DNA of 7,786 bases from Candidatus Moranbacteria bacterium CG_4_9_14_3_um_filter_42_9 (lineage in GTDB: Bacteria; Patescibacteriota; Minisyncoccia; Moranbacterales; UBA2206). The notes beneath the pieces were generated by a model. The model did no database searches and had not been told where the DNA came from. It saw only the letters and a list, made by a program, of their open reading frames with translations. Positions 1 through 4,072 of the stretch are shown one piece after another; position 1 is the stretch's first letter; each line of letters starts with the position of its first letter. The stretch lies in NCBI GenBank assembly GCA_002790635.1, contig PFVN01000034.1, positions 1-7,786 on the forward strand, given 5' to 3'. Position numbers and translations under genes: made by a program.

Positions 1-1
1 C

Positions 2-793
2 GGGCCTTTGGTTTGCGGTGAGTGCGGCTTGAAAATAACCGCTGAAACGCAAAGGGGGCATACTTATTACCATTGCACAAAATCTAAAGGCACGGACAAA
101 TGCTCGCAAAAATATTTGCGAGAAGAAGACTTGATCAAGGAAATTGACCGGCATTTGGCCAAGCTTAAATTCGATGAGGACATTATCGATCTGATGGTTG
201 AAGCGGCCAAAGCCACTAGCCGGGGAGAATGGGATAATGCCCGCGACATTGAAAAGAAAAATCAAATGCTTTTGGAAAATAACAAACTTCGACAGGACTC
301 CCTGATTGAGAAATTCATTGATAATGCCATTCCGAAAGAAATTTATAATCAAAAACTAGCCGAACTCAAAAATGAAGAAGCGTCATTGGAAGAAAGTTTG
401 CGGAACTCCAAAGATAGTTTCGGCAATGTTTTTGAGAAAATAGAACAAGCCTCTATTTTCATCAAAAACGCTAAAAAGATATTCGCCAAAGGCGATCCGG
501 AAACCAAAAAAGAAATCATCTCAATTATAGCTTCGAACATCTTCCTGAAAGACCAGAAAATACAGGAATTCAGGCTCGCGGAGCCTTTCAACTGGATTGT
601 AGAAAGCGCAGAACTTAGAAAAGGGCAAAAGGCCCGCCTTCGAACCGCTGAAATGCTCCCATATAAAACGAAAACAGCCCCTCATCGAGAAACTGTTTCT
701 GTTATGCACGGGGTGAGGGAATCGAACCCCCGACAGCGGATTTGGAGGCCGCAGTTATACCATTTAACTAACCCCGCATTATATTTTGATTAA
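2..793 (+). CDS. Large serine recombinase, C-terminal part (5' end outside window)
   Basis: This is the C-terminal part of a site-specific serine recombinase; the catalytic N-terminal domain lies to the left of the window. The visible frame is open from base 2 and begins G-P-L-V-C-G-E-C, the start of a recombinase zinc-ribbon domain. Its four cysteine codons lie at 14, 23, 74 and 101 (CxxC, then YHC and KC). A long charged helical region with coiled-coil character follows (about 230-430), as in large serine integrases. The family cuts and rejoins DNA at short attachment sites to integrate or excise an element. The last 28 or so codons are not typical protein: from base 707 the frame runs antisense through the complete tRNA-Trp gene and stops at 791-793, inside the tail of the opposing pseudogene. 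The gene therefore probably sits at the right end of an integrated element whose boundary is tRNA-Trp. Family assignment is firm; activity and the true C-terminus are inferred. Confidence 0.85.
   Translation, partial: GPLVCGECGLKITAETQRGHTYYHCTKSKGTDKCSQKYLREEDLIKEIDRHLAKLKFDEDIIDLMVEAAKATSRGEWDNARDIEKKNQMLLENNKLRQDSLIEKFIDNAIPKEIYNQKLAELKNEEASLEESLRNSKDSFGNVFEKIEQASIFIKNAKKIFAKGDPETKKEIISIIASNIFLKDQKIQEFRLAEPFNWIVESAELRKGQKARLRTAEMLPYKTKTAPHRETVSVMHGVRESNPRQRIWRPQLYHLTNPALYFD
688..700. other. 13-bp perfect palindrome beside tRNA-Trp 3' end
   Basis: AGAAAC-T-GTTTCT forms a perfect inverted repeat with a single central base, 6 bp from the last base of tRNA-Trp and inside the recombinase reading frame. 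It has almost no loop, so a dimer-binding DNA site is more natural than an RNA hairpin. Its place at the probable element/chromosome junction makes it a candidate recombinase arm site, but chance occurrence is possible. Confidence 0.35.
707..777 (-). tRNA. trpT: tRNA-Trp (anticodon CCA)
   Basis: The minus strand folds as a complete 71-nt cloverleaf. The acceptor is GCGGGGT paired with ACCCCGT (one G-U at 1-72). The D arm is GTTA/TAAC, the anticodon loop CTCCAAA with CCA at 34-36, and the T arm GGGGG-TTCGATT-CCCTC; the discriminator is G and CCA is not encoded. The anticodon stem has four good pairs and a C31-U39 mismatch next to the loop. Reading TCC (Gly) instead breaks the stem and puts C at position 33, so Trp is preferred. 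The 3' end faces the serine recombinase, the usual polarity for tRNA-directed integration. The 5' end lies 1 nt after the stop codon of the upstream pseudogene. In many bacteria this tRNA sits between rpmG and secE, which fits rpmG upstream here. Confidence 0.93.
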
Positions 794-1435
794 TCTTCTT
801 ATCGTAAAAATTAATTCCTTATAGATTTTGATGTCTGAATATCTGATACTTATGCATCCAGGATAATTTTCTTTTTTATTCTTTCCTGTGTTATTCTTTA
901 AATAATATTTATTAAATTGACCAATGGGAATTTATGTAATATCTGACCAAAATTTTAGTTGCTTTTTGACATCGTGATATTCATGCAAATGAACAAGTGC
1001 CCTGAACTTTTTTTCATTAAGATTAAAAGAATTTCTAAATACGTAGAGAAAATATTTTATCATCTCGGGATCCGCGTTTATAAAGGAAACCGTGGCATTG
1101 GCTTTATGTTTGGATCCTTCACACCAATACAATAATGCGCATGCTATTTGGGGATCAACCAGCGGATAACTAATTTTATCAAAATAACTTTCAACTTTTT
1201 CAGATATCACCCTGCTCTCTATTTCCCTCTTTTTCTTATTTGTTTCGGCAGCCTTTTTCCTGCCTCGAATTCTTAAATTATTTATTCTTTTTTTAGCTTT
1301 TTTGGATAAATCAATGTCTCTTAGCCACAAACTTGTTGTGCTTTTTGCTATTCCGGTTTTTTCGTGTATTTCCCTAAAAGAGAAGCCTCTTTTTCTTAAT
1401 ACTAAAGCCTTTTTAAATAAACCTTTTTGCCTCAT
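779..1435 (-). pseudogene. HTH / LAGLIDADG-like protein gene, interrupted by in-frame TAA
   Basis: The uninterrupted part (1435 to 932) encodes 167 residues. Residues 8-41 form a helix-turn-helix (GFSFREIHEKTGIAKSTTSLW). A Lys/Arg-rich linker follows, then a domain opening with ACALLYWCEGSK (99-109) and continuing with N-A-D-P-x-x-I-K and VHLHEYHDVKKQLKFW. The LYWCEG stretch resembles the first LAGLIDADG helix with its acidic residue. A TAA at 932-934 stops translation after SDIT, but the same frame continues to a TAA at 779-781. That continuation reads IPIGQFNKYY, NYPGCISIRYSD and IYKELIF, which matches the conserved C-terminus I recall for this family. It also aligns with GQF-x-K in the 2025-2609 protein. 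The family normally has Gly where the TAA stands. Likely a recent nonsense mutation, or a truncated but still expressed protein. The restored frame ends 1 nt before tRNA-Trp. Function as a homing-type endonuclease is inferred only. Confidence 0.75.
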
Positions 1436-1481
1436 AGACTATGATGAAAAGTTATGTAACTTCCATTTTTAGTCTATCATA
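1432..1481. promoter_or_regulatory. Cluster of inverted repeats over the pseudogene start
   Basis: Three palindromic signals lie within 50 bp. TCATAG-A-CTATGA (1432-1444) contains the start codon. AAGTTA-TG-TAACTT occupies 1449-1462. TCATAGACT (1432-1440) also pairs with AGTCTATCA (1471-1479) at eight of nine positions, enclosing the second. They could be operators for the HTH protein encoded just downstream or an RNA hairpin hiding its start codon. No convincing -35/-10 pair was found here. Confidence 0.4.
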
Positions 1482-1507
1482 AAAAGTAAATTGCGGTAAA
1501 GATTGCT

Positions 1508-1663
1508 TTATTTCATCTCCTTATGCATCGTATGCGTTTTGCACTTGGGACAGTGCTTTTTCATCGCCAGCTTTTCCTTCAGTTTCTTCTTGTTGCGCTG
1601 AGTGAAATAGTTGATGTTTTTGCACACTTCACACTTTAATTTTACCAGATTTTCTCGTGCCAT
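1508..1663 (-). CDS. rpmG: Large ribosomal subunit protein bL33
   Basis: A 51-residue protein starting MARENLVKLKCEVC and ending THTMHKEMK. It has the bL33 pattern: two CxxC pairs (C11/C14 and C38/C41, a zinc-binding form), the motif NYFTQRNKK, and the basic helix KKLKEKLAMKKHCPKCKTH. Length matches the family (49-55 residues). It is a small protein of the 50S subunit near the E site. It lies 102 nt downstream of tRNA-Thr(GGU) on the same strand and upstream of tRNA-Trp, which matches the rpmG-trpT-secE order of many bacteria, so co-transcription with the tRNAs is likely. No Shine-Dalgarno sequence precedes the ATG; instead a GC-rich hairpin (1675-1693) lies 12 nt upstream and may affect initiation or be a repeat insertion. 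Confidence 0.95.
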   Translation of the reverse strand: MARENLVKLKCEVCKNINYFTQRNKKKLKEKLAMKKHCPKCKTHTMHKEMK

Positions 1664-1674
1664 TTTGATTATTT

Positions 1675-1693
1675 GCCTGCCTCGCCGGCAGGC
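1675..1693. repeat. GC-rich hairpin repeat upstream of rpmG
   Basis: GCCTGCC (1675-1681) and GGCAGGC (1687-1693) form a 7-bp stem around TCGCC. It is a variant of the 20-bp palindrome at 1730-1749. The pair looks like an interspersed palindromic repeat placed in the short leader between tRNA-Thr and rpmG. Confidence 0.7.
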
Positions 1694-1710
1694 GGGTTAT
1701 TTATTAGTCG

Positions 1711-1774
1711 TGAGCCGTTGACCGGGATTCCTGCCTGCCGGCAGGCAGGGAACCGGAGACTCTTGAGCCGTTGA
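1711..1774. repeat. Palindromic repeat flanked by copies of the tRNA-Thr 3' end
   Basis: The 11-mer TGAGCCGTTGA (plus strand), which covers the last bases of tRNA-Thr(GGU), occurs within the tRNA end at 1764-1774 and again at 1711-1721. The 42 bp between the copies are centred on a perfect 20-bp palindrome at 1730-1749 (CCTGCCTGCC followed by its complement). The stem extends outward imperfectly through CCGG on each side. The arrangement looks like a small palindromic element inserted at a tRNA 3' end with duplication of target sequence. In transcripts it would be a strong hairpin just after the tRNA. Confidence 0.65.
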
Positions 1775-2034
1775 GCAGGATTGAACTGCTGACCTCGTCC
1801 TTCATTTCTACCTCTATTTATTAAAAACACTTTATTAGAGGAGTAGACTGTATATCAAGCATATCCACTTGGGACTTAGCTTCCCTTGTCAGTCGTTCGG
1901 GCCCCACCTAGCAGGGCCACGGTCTGAACCTAGTGCAAAGGCCTTTAACCGTTATTCGGGATACGCTATCAAGTTTCCAGGATAGCGGGCAGTACTTTAC
2001 CAAGGACGTGCTCTACCAACTGAGCTACAACGGC
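1766..2034 (-). tRNA. thrT: tRNA-Thr (anticodon GGT), interrupted by a group I intron
   Basis: Exon 1 is 2034-1999 (36 nt) and exon 2 is 1802-1766 (37 nt). Joined, they give a 73-nt cloverleaf: acceptor GCCGTTG/CAACGGC, D arm GCTC/GAGC, anticodon stem CGTCC/GGACG, loop TTGGTAA with GGT at 34-36, T arm AGCAG-TTCAATC-CTGCT, discriminator T. Without removing 196 nt the anticodon arm cannot form. The splice points follow group I rules: exon 1 ends in U (U36, the third anticodon base) and the intron ends in G. The first ten nucleotides overlap the 3' end of the upstream HTH/LAGLIDADG-like gene, and nucleotides 8-10 (TAG) are that gene's stop codon. rpmG follows on the same strand. A tRNA-Thr(UGU) is also present at 3013-3084, but only this gene in the window has the GGU anticodon for ACC/ACU codons. 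Confidence 0.93.
1803..1998 (-). ncRNA. Group I intron (IC3-like) in the tRNA-Thr anticodon loop
   Basis: A 196-nt self-splicing type intron without an internal ORF. On the minus strand I can assign P1 (exon GGU with GCC at 1990-1988, U-G at the splice site), P2 (CGCTATC 1987-1981 with GATAGCG 1970-1964, GGAAAC in the loop) and P3 (TCCC 1961-1958 with GGGA 1885-1882). P4 is ACGGT 1952-1948 with ACCGT 1923-1919; P5 is GCCT 1942-1939 with AGGT 1931-1928; P6 is GGCCC 1918-1914 with GGGCC 1904-1900. The guanosine-binding helix P7 is GACTG 1894-1890 with CAGTC 1850-1846. P8 is AAGC/GCTT, and P9 is CCTCTA 1841-1836 with TAGAGG 1816-1811. The intron ends in ATG with terminal G at 1803, like the cyanobacterial tRNA-Leu intron. 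Three-base-pair P1 and anticodon-loop insertion are typical of bacterial tRNA introns. Any mobility would need a protein supplied from elsewhere; the adjacent gene is a candidate. Confidence 0.92.
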
Positions 2035-2609
2035 AACATATTAACTATAATATTCCTTAATTTCGTATTATGACAATAAATTGTTAGGACTCCATGCTTG
2101 TTTTTTCCCCTGTAAGTTCCTGCTTTTCCGGATTTGGTAATTGTAACTTTTTTACAAAACTGGCCTGGCTTGATTTTTAATTGATTAATCCAGTAATTTT
2201 TTGCTTCCGCCGAGTTAATATCGCCGAAAACCTGTAAGGAAAACTTCATGCTGTTTTTATCAAAACCTAAGATTTTAACCAAAAATTCAATAAATTTTTT
2301 AATTAAGTCCGGATCAGTATTCGCTAACTTAATAGAATTTTTGTTTTTTTTGTTTCCCTCCCCCCAATATAATCCTAATCCGATTCCTTTTAATTCAGAT
2401 AAATATAGGCTTTTTGGATTTTTTATTTTGAACGGATCTCCATTTGGATTATTTTTAAGATACACAGCTTCACTGATGGTTCGTTTTTCGATCTTATATT
2501 TTTTAATCCAATAGTTTATTCCTGTTTCGCTCTTTTGGAGAATTTTAGCAATAGCAGATACGGATTTTTTTTCCTTAATATAATATTTCTCTAAAATTTT
2601 TCTATCCAT
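2025..2609 (-). CDS. HTH / LAGLIDADG-like protein, putative homing-type endonuclease
   Basis: A 194-residue basic protein of the same family as the interrupted gene at 779-1435, though diverged. Residues 5-40 are a helix-turn-helix (KSVSAIAKILQKSETGINYW). Residues 73-85 (LKGIGLGLYWGEG) resemble a LAGLIDADG helix ending in an acidic residue. N-T-D-P-x-x-I-K-K-F follows at 97-106, then F-x-x-x-I/L and GQF-x-K at 149-153, and a basic C-terminus. The shared pattern LYWxEG...NxDPxxIKxF...GQFxK links the two genes. Only one LAGLIDADG-like motif is seen, so a dimer would be expected if it is a nuclease. The stop codon TAG is nucleotides 8-10 of tRNA-Thr(GGU), so the gene ends inside the intron-bearing tRNA. 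The start sits about 7 nt from a good -10 box, so the mRNA may be leaderless. A DNA-binding regulator is an alternative; nuclease activity is inferred. Confidence 0.8.
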   Translation of the reverse strand: MDRKILEKYYIKEKKSVSAIAKILQKSETGINYWIKKYKIEKRTISEAVYLKNNPNGDPFKIKNPKSLYLSELKGIGLGLYWGEGNKKNKNSIKLANTDPDLIKKFIEFLVKILGFDKNSMKFSLQVFGDINSAEAKNYWINQLKIKPGQFCKKVTITKSGKAGTYRGKNKHGVLTIYCHNTKLRNIIVNMLPL

Positions 2610-2615
2610 ATTGCT

Positions 2616-2644
2616 ATTTTATAACAAAACGACATAATAGTCAA
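2616..2644 (-). promoter_or_regulatory. Sigma70-type promoter for the HTH/LAGLIDADG-like gene
   Basis: On the minus strand TTGACT (2644-2639) is followed after 17 bp by TAAAAT (2621-2616); each differs from consensus at one position. The predicted start of transcription falls at or within a base or two of the ATG at 2609, so a leaderless mRNA is expected. The same transcript would run into tRNA-Thr(GGU). Confidence 0.6.
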
Positions 2645-2698
2645 ACACATCCTGTTCAATATATTACTTTGCTAAAAATTTTAAATGTACTTTCCCTC

Positions 2699-2910
2699 TG
2701 TGGGTAGGGAGGGATTTTCGCGTCGCCCGCTACGCGGACTCCTTGCCCTGGGCAGCGCTGAATCCTCGCTCACTCGGATTCATCGGCGTTTAACTGCGTC
2801 GAGACGACTTGTTTCACTACTGCCCGTTCGAATCCCAATCCATGGATCGAACAAAGTTTAATTCAATATCAGAAGATATTGAATTAAACTCTTGTGGGTA
2901 GGGAGGGATT
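2699..2910. repeat. Direct repeat of the tRNA-Tyr 3' end around a hairpin-rich segment
   Basis: The 18-mer TGTGGGTAGGGAGGGATT occurs at 2893-2910, where it is the 3' end of tRNA-Tyr read on the plus strand, and again at 2699-2716. The copies are 194 bp apart and diverge beyond this core. The segment between them holds no gene. It carries several short inverted repeats: TGCCC-T-GGGCA (2744-2754), GAATCC/GGATTC around 2760-2780, and the perfect hairpin at 2855-2890. This looks like a scar or a small non-coding element placed at the tRNA 3' end. Confidence 0.6.
2855..2890. repeat. Perfect 16-bp AT-rich hairpin after tRNA-Tyr
   Basis: The arms at 2855-2870 and 2875-2890 are perfectly complementary over 16 bp, separated by AGAA. 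On the minus strand the hairpin starts 4 nt after the end of tRNA-Tyr, where it could act in 3' processing or weak termination. The run of T after it is short (TTTG), so it is not a classic intrinsic terminator. Confidence 0.6.
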
Positions 2911-2977
2911 CGAACCCCCGAAGCCCGAAGGCGTTTGATTTACAGTCAAATGCGATTGACCACTCCGCCACCTACCC
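2895..2977 (-). tRNA. tyrT: tRNA-Tyr (anticodon GTA)
   Basis: An 83-nt class II tRNA. The acceptor is GGGTAGG/CCTACCC with discriminator A. The anticodon stem TTTGA/TCAAA encloses CTGTAAA with GTA at 34-36. A long variable arm (GCC-TTCG-GGC) and the T arm GGGGG-TTCGAAT-CCCTC follow. The long variable arm is the expected bacterial tRNA-Tyr form. CCA is not encoded. It lies 35 nt downstream of tRNA-Thr(UGU), the same order as the Thr(UGU)-Tyr(GUA) pair in the E. coli thrU-tyrU cluster. An 18-bp copy of its 3' end lies further downstream at 2699. Confidence 0.96.
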
Positions 2978-3012
2978 AATTCTATAAATTTTCAATTTTT
3001 AAAGCATCAATG

Positions 3013-3084
3013 AGCCACCCATCAGATTTGAACTGATAACCTACTGTTTACAAAACAGTTGCTCTACCGTTGAGCTAGGGTGGC
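3013..3084 (-). tRNA. thrU: tRNA-Thr (anticodon TGT)
   Basis: A 72-nt cloverleaf: acceptor GCCACCC/GGGTGGC, D arm GCTC/GAGC, anticodon stem ACTGT/ACAGT around TTTGTAA with TGT at 34-36, T arm ATCAG-TTCAAAT-CTGAT. The discriminator is T, as in the intron-bearing tRNA-Thr(GGU), and CCA is not encoded. No intron is present, which contrasts with its isoacceptor. It is the first recognisable tRNA of the minus-strand cluster. Confidence 0.96.
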
Positions 3085-3160
3085 GTGTCAAGCGGGCGGG
3101 CAAAGCAGTTGCCCCGCCTGCAACGCTTCGCGTAGCGTTTGCGAGCAGGTCTACCACTGA
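3085..3160. repeat. Palindromic repeats and a D-arm-like fragment beside tRNA-Thr(UGU)
   Basis: A GC-rich stem (GGCGGG with CCCGCC on the minus strand, about 3092-3117) lies beside the nested palindrome 3117-3149, which has outer arms CCTGC/GCAGG and inner arms AACGCT/AGCGTT. On the minus strand the edge next to 3161 reads GCTCAGTGGTAGACC, very like a tRNA D arm. No anticodon or T arm follows, so at most this is the 5' remnant of a tRNA broken by repeat insertion. An 18-bp core (3120-3137) recurs inside rpmE at 6843-6860. Confidence 0.5.
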
Positions 3161-3202
3161 GCCCCGACGATTCTGTCGGGGCCCCGACAGAATCGTCGGG
3201 GC
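3161..3202. repeat. Perfect 42-bp palindrome made of two hairpins
   Basis: Bases 3161-3181 and 3182-3202 are exact reverse complements with no spacer. Each half is itself a hairpin: CCCCGAC and GTCGGGG around GATTCT in one half and around AGAATC in the other, so the two loops are complementary. It lies 17 bp past the stop of the TPR gene. It may end or protect that transcript, though no T run follows; a palindromic repeat insertion is equally possible. Confidence 0.8.
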
Positions 3203-3219
3203 TACTTCGGCATCAATAA

Positions 3220-3933
3220 TCATGAAAGCAACCGCTCCAGTTTTTTCAACGCATATTTGGCATTGCGGTTAGTTGGACTGAGTTTCACCACTTGCTTAAA
3301 ACATTCTTTGCCAAATTCATAATTCTCAATCTCCATATAATACTGCCCGAGCCGTTCATACGCTTCAATGTCCTTGGGATTGGCGGCAATTCGTTCAATC
3401 AGGAGCTCTTCCAGACGATCTTTTATTTCAGTTTTTGGCTTGGCCACTTTTTCGCTGACCATCGGCTTGACCGACCTTTCTTCGCTATCCTTACCGGAGC
3501 GCGAGCCGTTTCTGTTTATAACAATTTTTTTCTCGGCTTGATAGCTTTTAATTTTATTGATTATGTCTTCATCGGCGGATTTGGCCTGGTCATCAAGGAT
3601 TTGCTCAGCCGCTTTACTCTTCCGGATATTTTTTATGCTGACCCACCAACGGCTGAAGATTGCTCCCGGCTTGAGGAAAATAAAACGCAACAATTTCATG
3701 ATTTTTTCCAAAACCGCCAAAAATACCCGCTCTCCGGCTTGCCAATTCAAACGCTTGGCCTTCCAAACATTTTTGTCAAATGTTTCTCCTTCCCGCAAAT
3801 CAATTTTTGAACCCGCGGAAAAATTGTGTTCTTCCGGCAGATTCGCCACCTGCGGAGCTTTTTTCACCAGAAATATGATTAGTCCCACGAGACTCAAAAC
3901 GACTAAAATTGGCGGAATGATTGAGTACAGCAT
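3220..3933 (-). CDS. Membrane-anchored TPR protein
   Basis: A 237-residue protein. Residues 4-24 (SIIPPILVVLSLVGLIIFLVKK) form one N-terminal membrane helix. A basic, poorly conserved middle follows (about 60-165, with the aromatic patch FSRWWVSIKNIRK). The C-terminal domain (about 170-237) has the tetratricopeptide pattern NPKDIEAYERLGQYYMEIENYEFGKECFKQVVKLSP. The single anchor and the positive charge after it suggest the TPR part is cytoplasmic; TPRs are protein-binding scaffolds, and the partner is unknown. It is the last protein gene after rpsB-tsf-PSP1, separated from the latter by a 139-bp AT-rich repeat region, so it may be co-transcribed. I recall similar TM-plus-TPR proteins near ribosomal genes in Parcubacteria, but I cannot name a specific family. 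Confidence 0.8.
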   Translation of the reverse strand: MLYSIIPPILVVLSLVGLIIFLVKKAPQVANLPEEHNFSAGSKIDLREGETFDKNVWKAKRLNWQAGERVFLAVLEKIMKLLRFIFLKPGAIFSRWWVSIKNIRKSKAAEQILDDQAKSADEDIINKIKSYQAEKKIVINRNGSRSGKDSEERSVKPMVSEKVAKPKTEIKDRLEELLIERIAANPKDIEAYERLGQYYMEIENYEFGKECFKQVVKLSPTNRNAKYALKKLERLLS

Positions 3934-4072
3934 AATAAATTAATTTCTAATTACCAATTTCTAATTTCTAATTAATGCCTGAATTTTTTAATGACCAATT
4001 CTCAAAATTTTTTAGCATTAAATATTGGAAATTGGGATTTTATTAGGAATTAGATACTAGGAATTAGCAATT
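3934..4072. repeat. AT-rich interspersed repeat between TPR and PSP1 genes
   Basis: No gene here. The left half repeats variants of CTAATTACCAATTTCTAATT. The right half carries the complementary type (GGAAATTGGGATTTTA, GGAATTAGATACTAGGAATTAG). The two halves can therefore fold back on each other into a long imperfect AT-rich hairpin. The composition is unlike the flanking genes and looks like an interspersed element or a slippage-grown repeat. Confidence 0.55.

Noticed and set aside
707..777. Reading the tRNA as tRNA-Gly (TCC)
   Set aside because: That register puts C at position 33 and destroys the anticodon stem; the CCA register gives the standard CTCCAAA loop of tRNA-Trp.
932..934. Altered genetic code explaining the internal stop
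   Set aside because: The known Gly reassignment in some Patescibacteria concerns TGA, not TAA. Genes in this window also use TAA and TGA as normal stops.
2699..2900. A second intron-split tRNA downstream of tRNA-Tyr
   Set aside because: Only 18 bp of the tRNA 3' end are duplicated. There is no matching 5' half and no P7-like pairing in the segment between.
3085..3165. A fourth functional tRNA next to tRNA-Thr(UGU)
   Set aside because: Only a D-arm-like stretch is present; no anticodon arm, T arm or acceptor pairing can be formed.
3041..3223. 60-residue minus-strand frame across tRNA-Thr and the palindromes
   Set aside because: It is a translation of tRNA and repeat DNA and shows no protein-like pattern.
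3934..4072. CRISPR array
   Set aside because: The short AT-rich units vary in length and sequence and lack regular spacers; no CRISPR-like repeats occur anywhere in the window.
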